Below, in pieces: positions 27,908-38,198 of a DNA stretch of 64,000 bases. Source of the DNA: CAVSWT01 sp963775245. Its GTDB lineage: Bacteria > Bacteroidota > Ignavibacteria > Ignavibacteriales > Ignavibacteriaceae. A program made the position numbers and the translations under genes. The notes beneath the pieces were generated by a model, which worked only from the letters and a program-made list of their open reading frames with translations, was not told the DNA's origin and ran no database searches. Every line of letters starts with the position of its first letter. Positions within the stretch are counted from its first letter, which is position 1. The stretch covers positions 258,507 to 322,506 of the forward strand of contig CAVZID010000015.1 of assembly GCA_963775245.1 (NCBI GenBank), read 5' to 3'.

Positions 27908-29893
27908 TTATAATTCCTCTTCAGGTTTTATTTCCGAAATAACAGTTTCTTGATTTTCTTCTTTATGAACCTCATGTTTTACAGTGCCGTCATCTGTATG
28001 ATCACGAACCGAGTTTTTGAGCCTATGAATCATATCTTTAAAATCTCTGAACCCACCAATTGTAAACCAAACCACAATTATTGATGATGCTCCAAGATTT
28101 ATTAAAATAAATGTTTCCCAAAAGTTCATCCATGATTTGTTGGGAACATTGCCGCTTAAGTTAAAAATGGTTCCGATAATAAATACTACTACCCACATAA
28201 AGGTCCAGGCATAAGCAGCGATATAAATAATTTTATCACCTCTGGTAAATTCTTTTCCCATTCCCAGCATCTTCCATCCTTTAAGAGGAACTTTGTCTCC
28301 AATAACTTCATCTTCTTTAATTTTATACTTACCGCGGTGAAGCATCTTTTCCATGTTGAAATTTTCTTTACAAGTAACTAAAGAGACTATGACATATACT
28401 AAAGTAGATGCGCCCATAGCAATGCCCCAAAAAACTTGTCCGTTGATAGGGAAGTTGGGATAAATTTGTTGAAGAACTATTCCGGTTACAGAAATTACAG
28501 AACCAACAATTAATGCGCTCCAGGCTGCGGTTGTAGTTCCCTTTTTCCAATACAATCCTCCAATAATTACAGCTCCCGAGCCTCCAACAAAGATAGCAGC
28601 AGTTATTGCGAAGTAAAGAAATATATATTGATTTAAAGGAAAGAGTAAGCTGAAAATAAATATAAAAACAGCCACGCCTGTAATTGATAATCTTAATACT
28701 TTCAAATGTTGTTTTGGTTCAAAAGGTTTTTTGCGGAACGGCATTATAATATCTTGAATAAAAATGCTGCCCCAAGAATGCATATACGAATCATGAGTAG
28801 ATATTGAAGCAACCATCATTAAAACAAAAAATGCACCCATGAGTCCAACAGGTAAAATATTCGAAAGCACCATTGGTATTCGCAATTGATTTTGTACTTC
28901 TGTGTTTCCAATTCCTGAAATTATATGTTGAACACTATTTGCAATTCCACTGAAGTCCGGGTTATGAAGAATGGTATAGGCTATTACCGGAATGAAAACT
29001 AAAAAAAGCCATTTAGGAATATCGCGCATATTGCCAAGAACTTCACCCATTTTTGCTTCATGTGCCGATTTAGCAGATGAATTAAATCCCTGTGCACCCT
29101 GCCATGATAGTTTTACATAAATAACACCAACAACATTTATAAGAAAGTACCAGATATTAAAATCGGGAACCGCGCTTGTTTTATAAGGATTAATTAATGA
29201 AGCATCTTTTGGAGCTGTAATTACTGCATGAAATATTTGATCCCAGTTAACAAAGAACAAACAAAATATTATAATTAATAATACAGCAAAATTTGTGAAC
29301 ACTCCCTGCATAAATTCCGTAATTAACACAGCAATTTGCCCACCGGTAAAAACAAAATACAAAGCAATTATTAAAAGCACTGCCATAACTACCGGGAATG
29401 TTGATACTTCAATACCTGCTACATGAAACGAAAGAGGAAAGCCGCAAAAATAAATAAAGAATCTCGCACTAACAGCAGGAAAAATTCCAAAGTTCAGTAA
29501 GCCGGAAACAAAAGCTAATATGCCGGCAAAGATTCTAAAATTTCTGCTGTAACGGACTTCAAGAAATTGGGCTATTGTTAAAGCACGTGTTTCCCTAAAC
29601 CTGTAAAGAACCCATCCCGATACGGTAATAATTAATAGTATAACCGCCATTGTAAATTCCCACCAACGTAAAGCAAACCCGGCAACATAATTTACTTCCC
29701 ACTGGCCGACAATAGTGATAGCACCAACAAATGCCATCCCCTGAGACACCGTAATCATATATCTTCCGGCAGATCTTCCGGCAGAAAGAAAATCAGCTAC
29801 ACTTTGAACTAAATTTTTACTTATGCGGACTGTGAGGATAAGGCCAACTAAAGAAATAACAACAATTGACCAGTCGATAAAAGATAAATTCAT
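27908..29893 (-). CDS. Sodium:solute symporter (SSS family)
   Basis: A 661-residue membrane protein with about 14 hydrophobic segments. SSS features include the N-terminal LSAGRSAGRYMITVSQGMAF with GAITIVGQWE, LTIAQFLEVRYSRNFR and the long C-terminal extension in the cytosol. It should import a sugar or amino-sugar product with sodium. It is the only inner-membrane transporter in the glycan locus and leads the leftward operon (symporter-esterase-GH92). Divergent from GH38. Substrate unknown. Confidence 0.88.
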   Translation of the reverse strand: MNLSFIDWSIVVISLVGLILTVRISKNLVQSVADFLSAGRSAGRYMITVSQGMAFVGAITIVGQWEVNYVAGFALRWWEFTMAVILLIITVSGWVLYRFRETRALTIAQFLEVRYSRNFRIFAGILAFVSGLLNFGIFPAVSARFFIYFCGFPLSFHVAGIEVSTFPVVMAVLLIIALYFVFTGGQIAVLITEFMQGVFTNFAVLLIIIFCLFFVNWDQIFHAVITAPKDASLINPYKTSAVPDFNIWYFLINVVGVIYVKLSWQGAQGFNSSAKSAHEAKMGEVLGNMRDIPKWLFLVFIPVIAYTILHNPDFSGIANSVQHIISGIGNTEVQNQLRIPMVLSNILPVGLMGAFFVLMMVASISTHDSYMHSWGSIFIQDIIMPFRKKPFEPKQHLKVLRLSITGVAVFIFIFSLLFPLNQYIFLYFAITAAIFVGGSGAVIIGGLYWKKGTTTAAWSALIVGSVISVTGIVLQQIYPNFPINGQVFWGIAMGASTLVYVIVSLVTCKENFNMEKMLHRGKYKIKEDEVIGDKVPLKGWKMLGMGKEFTRGDKIIYIAAYAWTFMWVVVFIIGTIFNLSGNVPNKSWMNFWETFILINLGASSIIVVWFTIGGFRDFKDMIHRLKNSVRDHTDDGTVKHEVHKEENQETVISEIKPEEEL

Positions 29894-30291
29894 TTCGACC
29901 CTTTAAAAAGTTTTGGATTTAGGTTTAGGTTAAACGGCAAAATTAAAATTGATATACTTTTAAATAAAAAATTAAATTCTAATTATTCTTAGCTAAGAGA
30001 TATTTGCATTGAAATTCTATTATAGAAAAGAGTAAGCTAAAGTGCATGTGTTTTTCTTTTATTAAAATAAACTAACCGAATAGTGCAAAGATAATAATTA
30101 TTTTTTCAAAATAAACTTAAATATTTTGCTATTATTTATTAAAAAATACCTGTATTTTCTAAATGATTATTTTTTTAAAAAACATTTGATAAATAATATT
30201 ACATAGCTATGATAAATTAGTCGCGAAATATATTGTCTAAAACCAAGTTTATTAGAAATTTTTTACCCAACTTCGTCATTTAAATTATATA
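29894..30291. promoter_or_regulatory. Divergent promoter region between symporter and GH38 operons
   Basis: 398 bases, strongly AT-rich, with no ORF. It must hold the promoters of both arms of the glycan locus. A perfect 12-bp palindrome TCTTAGCTAAGA (29987-29998) lies about 95 bases before the symporter ATG and is a candidate operator. No other clear signal was seen. Confidence 0.45.
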
Positions 30292-31353
30292 ATGAACATA
30301 TTAAAAATATTGTTCTATATATCTTTCCTAATTTTTTTTGCAAGCATCTTTATGAATGCACAATCGAACTGGATTAATGGATTTGAACAAAGAGTTGCCG
30401 GAGAAAACCTTGATTATCATTCCTGTCATCCCGATGCAAATCTTGCTTTATTAATTAGATGTCTAAATGATAAAGATTTTATTGAATGGAAAACTGATTC
30501 ACTTCCAAATAACTTTGAAAATGAATTTGTAACCTTTGCCTGGATTGCAGGATATTCAGTTGGAACTTCAACTGCACCGCATAAATTTTTTCTGTATGTG
30601 AATGATAAACAAGTAACAGAATTTTCAACGTCACCAAAAGATGCCAGGAAAGATTGGGAAATTACTTCGGCAAATGGAGTAAAACTTCATTTCAAATTTA
30701 TTAATGTTGATGCTGTAGATGATTTTTTCGGTTACATGGTTTTAACCATTCCTGTTGAATTATTAGATGGACAAAAGTTTGCAAGCATAAAAATAAAAGG
30801 CGATGCTTCAAACAGTAAAGACTGGTACATGACAATGCAGTATCCGTTAATTCCCAAAATAAGGATCACCCCTGAAAAAGTAGTTTCAAAAAATTCAAAT
30901 GGGAATTTGCTTCAGCGTGTTAAAGTATCGATAGACCATTTCGATTCACCAGCTCTTGCAAATATTTATTCTGATAACGGAAATAATATTTCATCGGAAT
31001 TAAAGCTTGGAATGAATGATTTTTATTTGAATTTTCCCGCACCTCAAAAACAAGAAGAAGTCAAAATAAAAATTTCTATTCATGGAAAGACTAAAACTTA
31101 TAATACAATTATTAATCCGGCTAGAAAAATTACATTCTATTTAATTCCTCATGCACACGTTGATATTGGTTATACCGACTTGCAGACAAATGTGGAAAAG
31201 AAACACTGGGCTAATTATGATAAAGCGATTCAACTCTCAAAAGAATCAGTTAAATATGGTGAAGATGCAACATTTCAAATGGAATGTGGAAGTGCTTTGG
31301 GCAGTAAAAAGTTATTTAGAAAAATTTCCGAAAAAAAGAAAAGAGTTTTATAA
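30292..31353 (+). CDS. GH38-like alpha-mannosidase, N-terminal part (gene interrupted by three frame breaks)
   Basis: Signal peptide (about 1-24, ending FMNAQ), then a beta-rich domain of about 250 residues. The start of the GH38 domain follows: LIPHAHVDIGYTDLQTNVEK, with zinc ligands H287, H289 and D291. The true frame is lost at about 31288, where one extra base changes MEC-EVLWAVKSYLEKF into an unrelated tail. The whole gene spans 30292-33582 (about 1096 residues) and would encode a secreted zinc-dependent alpha-mannosidase, expected on N-glycan antennae and core. Heading the rightward operon and followed 18 bases later by GH20, its position supports this role. With three breaks it is either decayed or poorly sequenced. 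Confidence 0.8.
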   Translation: MNILKILFYISFLIFFASIFMNAQSNWINGFEQRVAGENLDYHSCHPDANLALLIRCLNDKDFIEWKTDSLPNNFENEFVTFAWIAGYSVGTSTAPHKFFLYVNDKQVTEFSTSPKDARKDWEITSANGVKLHFKFINVDAVDDFFGYMVLTIPVELLDGQKFASIKIKGDASNSKDWYMTMQYPLIPKIRITPEKVVSKNSNGNLLQRVKVSIDHFDSPALANIYSDNGNNISSELKLGMNDFYLNFPAPQKQEEVKIKISIHGKTKTYNTIINPARKITFYLIPHAHVDIGYTDLQTNVEKKHWANYDKAIQLSKESVKYGEDATFQMECGSALGSKKLFRKISEKKKRVL

Positions 31354-31910
31354 TGCTGTAAGAAAAGGGTGGATTGGTTTAGATGCTGATTACGGAAATG
31401 TTATGACGGGACTTTGCAGGCCTGAAGAATTATACCGATTAGTTGAATACTCAAATGAGCTTGAAAAAAAGATTGGTGTAAAAATAGAAGAAGCTATGAT
31501 TTCAGATGTTCCCGGCTACACCTGGGGAATTGTTCAAGCTTTTGCAGATAATGGAATTAAAGTATTTTTCTGTGGGGCCAAACCCTTTTGATAGGATTGG
31601 ATATACTCTTAAAACCTGGGGCGACAAACCTTTCTATTGGAAATCTCCAAGTGGAAAGAAAAAGATTTTAATTTGGCTTGCCGGGAAAGGTTATGCATGG
31701 TTTCACCAATGGAGATTGACGAGAGATGATTTTTCTCCAATTGCAAAATATCTTGATGAACTTGATAAAGAAAATTATCCTTATGACATGGTTCATTTAA
31801 GATATAATATTGGGGGTGATAACGGATTTCCCGATTCTTCGCTCTCCTTGTTTGTAAAAAATTGGAACGATACTCATGTTACCCCGAAATTTAAAATCTG
31901 CTACCAATGA
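31289..31910 (+). pseudogene. GH38-like alpha-mannosidase, middle part in two frames
   Basis: Frame pieces 31289-31561 (EVLWAVKSYLEKFPKKRKEF; WIGLDADYGNVMTGLCRPEE; ISDVPGYTWGIVQAFADNGI) and 31563-31898 (KYFSVGPNPFDRIGYTLKTW; KKILIWLAGKGYAWFHQW; HLRYNIGGDNGFPD) are continuous GH38 catalytic-domain text. Each junction is explained by one extra base (near 31562 and 31899). Neither piece has its own start signal. Confidence 0.75.
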
Positions 31911-33582
31911 GCAAATGTTTAAAGATTTTGAAGCTAAATATTCTAAAGTCATTCCATCTTACTCAGGAGATTTTTCACCTTACTGGGAAGACGGTGCCGG
32001 TTCTACTGCTAAAGAAACTGCAATGAATAGAAACACCGCCGAGCTATTAACTCAATTAGAAATTTTATATTCAGAATTTCAAAGAGATAATTTTCCTCAA
32101 AAAGATTTTGATGAAGCCTGGAAATATGTTTTGCTTTTTTCAGAACATACCTGGGGCGCATGGAACAGCATTTCAGATCCTGAATTAAAATCCGTTGTTG
32201 AACAGTGGGAAATAAAAAAATCCTATGCTGTTAAAGCAGACAGCTTGGCTCAAAAGCTTTTACAAAATCTCACAAAGCAGAATGAATTAAAAAATCATTT
32301 TTATGTTTGTAATTCATCTTCATGGGAAAGAAGTGATATTGTAACTATTCCTTTCGGGATAATGTCATCAGATTTTTCAATTGCAGATGAAGAAGGAAAT
32401 TTAATACCAAGTCAAAAATTATCGAATGGAGATTTAGTTTTTACTGCAAAGAATATTCCTCCGCTTGGTTACAAAGAATACAAGATTATTGAAGGAAAAA
32501 ATCTAAGCAAGTTGAATTCACCTTTAAATGGGAATACGCTTGAAAACAAATTTTACAAATTAACTTTTGATGATAAAACATTTGCAATAAAAAGTTTGAG
32601 TAGAGTTGGTAATGAATTGAATTATGTAAACTCAAAAGATGAATATGAACTCAATCAATTTATTCATACCGGAAGTAACGCTGAAAACCCGGTGATAAAT
32701 AGTAATCCAAAAGTAGTTAATTATGAAAATGGCCCTGTCTTAAAATCAATTACTATAAAATCTAAGGCTGAAGGTTGTAACGAACTTTTGCAAAAGATAA
32801 CTCTCTTTAATGAGCTAGATAAAATTGAATTAGAAAATACGGTTGACAAGAAAAAAGATTATAATAAAGAAAGTATAAGGTTTGCGTTTCCTTTAGATAT
32901 CAACAATCCTGTTTCAAGAATTAATATTGCCTGGGCAGTAATTCAACCTGAAAAGGATCAGCTTGAAGGTTCTAACAAAAATTATTTTACAGCACAGAGA
33001 TGGGTTGACGTTTCGAATGATAATATAGGGTTAACAATTTCAAATCCCGATGCACCATTCTTTGAATTCGGTGGAATGAATGCAGAAGCATGGATGGCAT
33101 CTCCCGACAAAGATTGGGCTGCGCATACTAAATCATCGGCACTTTGCTATTCCTGGGCAATGAATAATTCATGGCATACAAATTTTAAAGCTTCGCAGGA
33201 AGGTCTTGTAACATTTAAATATTATTTAAATGCTCATAATCAATTTGATTATCTCTCCGCTTATAAATTTGGCGTAGAAAACTCTCAGCCGCTGCAGGTT
33301 ATATATTCTGATAAAGTAATTAAAAATTATTTACCACTATTTAAATTAGATTCAGCTTCATCCTTGGTTGTAACTATGATTTATCCAGCCCGGGATGGCT
33401 ATGGTTTAATGATTAGAATATTTAATCCAACTGAAAAGGAAAGTTCTTCGGTTATTAATTTTGAAAGGAATAAAACTGCACAAATTTATTTAAGTAATGG
33501 CGATGAAGAAGAAATCCAAAAAATTTCAGATAAAATTAGTCTTGACCCTTTTGAAGTAATAACTTTAAAAATTAAAAACTAA
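31876..33582 (+). CDS. GH38-like alpha-mannosidase, C-terminal part
   Basis: True homology begins at ATNEQMFKDFEAKYSKVIPS after the break near 31899. It continues through the helical bundle (LLFSEHTWGAWNSISDP) into the beta-sandwich domains of GH38 (ENKFYKLTFDDKTFAIKSLS; DKIELENTVDKK; FAFPLDI). It ends normally, followed by GH20. The nominal ATG at 31876 is an artefact of the shifted phase. Confidence 0.8.
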   Translation: MLPRNLKSATNEQMFKDFEAKYSKVIPSYSGDFSPYWEDGAGSTAKETAMNRNTAELLTQLEILYSEFQRDNFPQKDFDEAWKYVLLFSEHTWGAWNSISDPELKSVVEQWEIKKSYAVKADSLAQKLLQNLTKQNELKNHFYVCNSSSWERSDIVTIPFGIMSSDFSIADEEGNLIPSQKLSNGDLVFTAKNIPPLGYKEYKIIEGKNLSKLNSPLNGNTLENKFYKLTFDDKTFAIKSLSRVGNELNYVNSKDEYELNQFIHTGSNAENPVINSNPKVVNYENGPVLKSITIKSKAEGCNELLQKITLFNELDKIELENTVDKKKDYNKESIRFAFPLDINNPVSRINIAWAVIQPEKDQLEGSNKNYFTAQRWVDVSNDNIGLTISNPDAPFFEFGGMNAEAWMASPDKDWAAHTKSSALCYSWAMNNSWHTNFKASQEGLVTFKYYLNAHNQFDYLSAYKFGVENSQPLQVIYSDKVIKNYLPLFKLDSASSLVVTMIYPARDGYGLMIRIFNPTEKESSSVINFERNKTAQIYLSNGDEEEIQKISDKISLDPFEVITLKIKN

Positions 33583-33600
33583 TAACTCAATGAAATTAAT

Positions 33601-35847
33601 ATGAAAAAATTATTTTGTTTAATAATTCTTACAACAGTTATAACCATGCCTGCGTTTCTACAAGCACAGAACCAGCTAATTCCCAAACCTCAAGAATATA
33701 AATCTCTGGATGGTGATTTTATTTTTTCACAAGATATTAAATTTTCATCACCGGATTTAAAAGTAAATCTTAAGGAATATTTTAAACAATATCTCAAAGA
33801 ACTTTATGGATTTAATTTTTCTAATAATGAAAAAGATAATTCATCTTCAATTACTTTGAAGATTGATAAGAATTTTATGAGCAGCAATCCTGAAGCATAT
33901 TCTTTAAAAATAGAACCGGATAAAATTTCAATTGTCTCTTCAAATGAAAGAGGATTGTTTTACGGGATACAAACAATTTTTCAGCTTCTGCCTAAAGGGA
34001 ATTTAAATGGTAAGCAGCCCAAAATTCAATGCTGTGAAATAATCGATTATCCAAAATTCAAATGGCGCGGGCTTAATCTTGATTGCGCCAGGCATTTTAT
34101 GTCCAAAGATTTTGTTAAAAGATATATTGATATTCTTGCTTATTATAAATTTAATACACTTCACTGGCATTTGACTGATGATCAAGGTTGGAGAATAGAA
34201 ATAAAAAGATATCCCAAACTAACACAAGTCGGTGCCTGGCGTAAAGAAGCAGACGGCTCAATTTATGGCGGGTATTATACTCAAGAAGATATAAAAGAAG
34301 TTGTTGCTTATGCGAAGAGCAGGTTCATTAATATTGTTCCTGAAATTGAAATGCCCGGGCATTGTACAGCATCTCTTGCTGCTTATCCAGAAAATTCATG
34401 TACCGGAGGTCCGTTTGAAGTACCAATTACCTGGGGAGTATTCAATGATATATATTGTGCCGGAAGGGATTCTACTTTTATTTTCTTAGATAATGTTCTT
34501 GATGAAGTAATTTCATTATTTCCCGGAAAGTATATTCACATTGGAGGTGATGAAGTTCCTAAAATTCGCTGGAAGGCATGTCCGCTTTGCCAGGCAAGAA
34601 TAAAAGCTGAAGGATTATCCGAAGGATTTTTGGGAAAAAATGAAGAAGAGCTGCAGAGCTATTTTATAAAAAGAATTTCAAACTACTTAGCCACCAAAGG
34701 GAAAAATATAATTGGCTGGGACGAAATTATGGAAGGCGGACTTGCACCAGGAGCAATGGTTCAATCCTGGCGCGGCTTTGAAGGCGCTGAAGCTGCTGCA
34801 AATCTCGGACACTATGTAATCTGCTCTCCAACATCACATACATATTTTGATTATGATCCAGACGGATTGGATTTGAGAGTTGTGTATTCGTTCAATCCTA
34901 TTCCAACTGATTTACCTGATAGTGAAAAAAAATATATTGTGGGCAGTGAGGCAAATTTGTGGAGTGAGCGTGCGCCTATGGAAGTGGTTGATCAAAGGTT
35001 ATTTCCTCGAATGCTTGCTTTATCTGAAGTACTTTGGACAGCACCTGTAAATAGAGACTTCGATGAATTCCACAAAAGAGTGGAGAATGCTTATTCCGAT
35101 TTGGATGCTCGCGGAATTAAATATGGCCCTGAAACAAAAGCAATGACTTTTTACACCAGCTATAATGATAGTGAAAAACAATACGATGTAAAAATAATTC
35201 CGGGGCAAAAAGATCTTCAAATTCGTTATTCCGAAAACGGAGAAGATGCTGATTCAAATTCAACTTTATATACCGCACCTATAGAAGTTGATAAATCCGA
35301 AAAATTATCAATTGCTGCATTTAGAGAAAGCAAATCTATCGGGAAGAAAATTAATTTATCATTTAGTTTTCATAAAGCATTAAATGCAAAAGTAACACTG
35401 TTAGATCAATTCGATGAAAGATACAGAGGCGGCGGCGAGCATGGCTTAGTTGACGGCATTCACGGAACAACAGATCTTCACGATGGTTTATGGCAAGGCT
35501 ATGAAGGAAAAGATTTTGAATGTATTATTGATTTGGGAAGTGAAAAAGAAATATCAAAAGTGATCCCCAGGTTTCTTTTAAACTCAAGCTCCTGGGTGTT
35601 TTTGCCGTCAAAAGTAATAGTATCGTTGTCTCAAGACGGTAAAAATTATGGCCAAGAAAAAACGGTCGTAAATGATGTATCGCAAAAAAATCCTGATGTA
35701 GTACTAAAAGATTTTACTGCAGAGTTCGACAGCACAGAAGCAAGATATATTAAAGTTCATGCAATAAATATAAAAGTTTGTCCACCATGGCATCCGGGTG
35801 CGGGTGGAAAAGCATGGTTATTTGTTGATGAAATAGCTGTACAGTAA
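33601..35847 (+). CDS. GH20 beta-N-acetylhexosaminidase with discoidin-like C-terminal module
   Basis: Signal peptide (about 1-22), GH20 N-terminal alpha/beta domain (ISIVSSNERGLFYGIQTIFQ), then the barrel: WHLTDDQGWRIEIKRYPKL, PEIEMPGHCTASLAAYP and the catalytic pair D317-E318 in HIGGDEVPKIRW. A chitobiase-type linker domain and the shared discoidin-like module (about 615-748; WQGYEGKD, SSWVFLPSK, CPPWHPGAGGKAWLFVDEI) follow. It removes terminal GlcNAc/GalNAc by the substrate-assisted mechanism. Co-directional and close to GH38 and the DUF4838 gene. Confidence 0.93.
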   Translation: MKKLFCLIILTTVITMPAFLQAQNQLIPKPQEYKSLDGDFIFSQDIKFSSPDLKVNLKEYFKQYLKELYGFNFSNNEKDNSSSITLKIDKNFMSSNPEAYSLKIEPDKISIVSSNERGLFYGIQTIFQLLPKGNLNGKQPKIQCCEIIDYPKFKWRGLNLDCARHFMSKDFVKRYIDILAYYKFNTLHWHLTDDQGWRIEIKRYPKLTQVGAWRKEADGSIYGGYYTQEDIKEVVAYAKSRFINIVPEIEMPGHCTASLAAYPENSCTGGPFEVPITWGVFNDIYCAGRDSTFIFLDNVLDEVISLFPGKYIHIGGDEVPKIRWKACPLCQARIKAEGLSEGFLGKNEEELQSYFIKRISNYLATKGKNIIGWDEIMEGGLAPGAMVQSWRGFEGAEAAANLGHYVICSPTSHTYFDYDPDGLDLRVVYSFNPIPTDLPDSEKKYIVGSEANLWSERAPMEVVDQRLFPRMLALSEVLWTAPVNRDFDEFHKRVENAYSDLDARGIKYGPETKAMTFYTSYNDSEKQYDVKIIPGQKDLQIRYSENGEDADSNSTLYTAPIEVDKSEKLSIAAFRESKSIGKKINLSFSFHKALNAKVTLLDQFDERYRGGGEHGLVDGIHGTTDLHDGLWQGYEGKDFECIIDLGSEKEISKVIPRFLLNSSSWVFLPSKVIVSLSQDGKNYGQEKTVVNDVSQKNPDVVLKDFTAEFDSTEARYIKVHAINIKVCPPWHPGAGGKAWLFVDEIAVQ

Positions 35848-35896
35848 TTTTTTATTGATTGTCTATTTTTCTTTTTGATAAATTTTTAATTCAATA

Positions 35897-38164
35897 GTGA
35901 AGAATAATTTTTTAATATTTTTAATTTTTAACATCAGTGTCACGCTTGCAAGTTCAAAATCAATTAACATTGTAACAAACAATTCGAGCAATTATAAAAT
36001 TGTTATTTCTTCGACGGCATCTCATTGGGATTCACTTGCTTCAACAGAGTTTCAAAAATATATCGAACAAATTTCAAATGCATCTTTGCCGATTATTAAT
36101 GATTCAACTCCAATTGATAGTTTTGAAATTGTTTTAGGTGAGAATAATCATTCTGAAAACATTAATACTGGCCTGGTTAAGGATGATGGATTTATTATTA
36201 GGACAATCAATAATAATATTTATTTGATCGGCACAAGCGGAAAAGGTACATTAAATGCTGTCTATACTTTCCTTCAAGATTATCTTAACTGTAGAATGTA
36301 TTCATCAAAAGTTAAAATAATTCCAAAGCAGAATTCCATTTCAATCCCGCAAATTGATAAAATTGAAAACCCTGCTTTTGCATATCGAGATGTACATTAC
36401 TATGAATCGACAAATAAAGAATATGCACATTGGCAAAAACTTGTTGAACCTGAAGACAAAAAAGTATGGGGAATGTTTGTTCATACTTTTCAAAAGCTTT
36501 TACCGCCGGAAAAATATTTTAAAACTCATCCTGAATATTTTGCATTGAGAAATGGAATTAGGGTTCCCGAACAGCCTTGCTTGAGCAATCCTGAAGTTCT
36601 GAAAATTGTGACTGCTGAATTGAAAAAGAGAATGAAAGTAAATCCGGATGCAAAAATTTGGTCGGTTTCGCAGAACGATAATTATTCGTATTGCCAATGT
36701 CCGGAATGCAGTAAAATAGATAAACGTGAAGGCTCTTCCTCAGGATCTATTATTAATTTTGTTAATAAAGCAGCAAAAGAATTTCCGGATAAAATTATTT
36801 CAACTTTAGCTTACCAGTATAGCAGGAAAGCGCCAAAATATATTAAGCCTCTGAAAAATGTTAATGTCATGCTTTGTACAATTGAATGTTACCGGACTCA
36901 TCCAATTGCAGAAGACACTTCAAGTTCGGGATTTCTAAATGATTTAACTGAATGGTCAAATATTACTAATAATATTTTTTTATGGAACTATGTAGTTCAG
37001 TTTACAAATTTTATAAGCCCATTTCCTAATTTTCAAGTGCTTCAACCAAATGTTCAATTGTTTAAAAAGTACGGTGTTAACATGATATTTGAGCAGGGTT
37101 CAGGAAGCAGGCAGGCAAGTGAGTTTGAAGAACTTAGGTCTTATATAATTTCTAAGCTGCTTTGGAATATTCAAATAAATGTCGATTCACTAATCAATGA
37201 TTTTATTTGGGGCTATTATGGTGAGGCCGGGAAATATATTCATGATTATATTTATTTAATGAAAAGTGAATTATTAAAATCTAATTTATCATTAAATATT
37301 TATGGAAGCCCTGTTGATGGAATTAATAATTATCTAACTCCGGATTTAAATGACAAATACAATAAGTTGTTTGATCAAGCTGAAGATGCTGTTGCTAATA
37401 ATTCTGTGTATTTAAATAGAGTTAAGATTGCTCGTCTGCCATTAAAATATGCTGTGCTGGAACAAGCGAAATTTTATAGAACCGGAGAAAATGGTCTTGT
37501 GATTAAGAATAGTGGAAATACATTTATTACAAATTCTAAGATAAATTCTTTGCTTGAAGACTTAAACATTGATACAAAAAATATTGACGATGTTTATTTG
37601 AATGAAAAAGCTCTTACTCCAGAAATCTATATTAATAATTATAAAACTATGTTGTCAAAGACAATGATAAATCCTTTGGCATTATTTAAACCGGTTAAAT
37701 TTTTAACCACACCAAATTGGAAATATCCAGCGAATGGAGAAAAATCTTTAACTGATGGAATTCATGCTGATTTAGATTATCATTTTAATTGGGTCGGTTT
37801 TGAAGGCAACAACATGGAAGTTGTAATTGATTTGGAAAAAGTTTCTAAGGTCAAAAAAGTAAGCGCAGACTTTTTACAAAATTCTTTTTCTTGGGTTTTT
37901 CTGCCAACTCAGTTTGAGGTGAGCCTGTCAAGCAATGGAGAAGAATTTAATAATGTTTCGGTTATAAAAAATAAAGTGCCTGTCACTAAAGAAGAAACCG
38001 TTTCACCTCAATATGCTTTCATGAAAAATTTTTCGTGTGAATTTAATAATGTTGAAGCAAGATATGTAAAAGTGAAAGCCGTTAATATGAGGATTTGTCC
38101 AAGATGGCATCCCGGCTATCCTTTTAAAGCTTGGATTTTTACAGACGAAATAGTAGTTGAATGA
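35897..38164 (+). CDS. DUF4838 glycosidase-like protein with discoidin-like C-terminal module
   Basis: A GTG start gives a short signal peptide. The N-terminal alpha/beta domain (about 40-140) resembles those preceding GH20/GH67 barrels (VLGENNHSENINTG; NAVYTFLQDYLNCRMY). DUF4838 proper follows, with VSQNDNYSYCQCPECSKID, STLAYQYSRKAPKYIKPLKN, VMLCTIECYRTHPI and MIFEQGSGSRQASEFEELRS. The C-terminus (about 610-755) is the same module found on GH92, GH20 and the third GH29 (WVGFEGNN; CPRWHPG). DUF4838 is thought to be a barrel glycosidase of undefined activity. Its company suggests an N-acetyl-hexosamine or uronic-acid exo-enzyme, but no activity can be read from the sequence. Confidence 0.75.
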   Translation: MKNNFLIFLIFNISVTLASSKSINIVTNNSSNYKIVISSTASHWDSLASTEFQKYIEQISNASLPIINDSTPIDSFEIVLGENNHSENINTGLVKDDGFIIRTINNNIYLIGTSGKGTLNAVYTFLQDYLNCRMYSSKVKIIPKQNSISIPQIDKIENPAFAYRDVHYYESTNKEYAHWQKLVEPEDKKVWGMFVHTFQKLLPPEKYFKTHPEYFALRNGIRVPEQPCLSNPEVLKIVTAELKKRMKVNPDAKIWSVSQNDNYSYCQCPECSKIDKREGSSSGSIINFVNKAAKEFPDKIISTLAYQYSRKAPKYIKPLKNVNVMLCTIECYRTHPIAEDTSSSGFLNDLTEWSNITNNIFLWNYVVQFTNFISPFPNFQVLQPNVQLFKKYGVNMIFEQGSGSRQASEFEELRSYIISKLLWNIQINVDSLINDFIWGYYGEAGKYIHDYIYLMKSELLKSNLSLNIYGSPVDGINNYLTPDLNDKYNKLFDQAEDAVANNSVYLNRVKIARLPLKYAVLEQAKFYRTGENGLVIKNSGNTFITNSKINSLLEDLNIDTKNIDDVYLNEKALTPEIYINNYKTMLSKTMINPLALFKPVKFLTTPNWKYPANGEKSLTDGIHADLDYHFNWVGFEGNNMEVVIDLEKVSKVKKVSADFLQNSFSWVFLPTQFEVSLSSNGEEFNNVSVIKNKVPVTKEETVSPQYAFMKNFSCEFNNVEARYVKVKAVNMRICPRWHPGYPFKAWIFTDEIVVE

Positions 38165-38198
38165 ATATCTTTATTAAAATTAAAAATTGAAATTAATA

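Noticed and set aside
31289..31910. Programmed frameshifting in GH38
   Set aside because: Three breaks without slippery heptamers or downstream structure are not a programmed event; indel error or decay is simpler.
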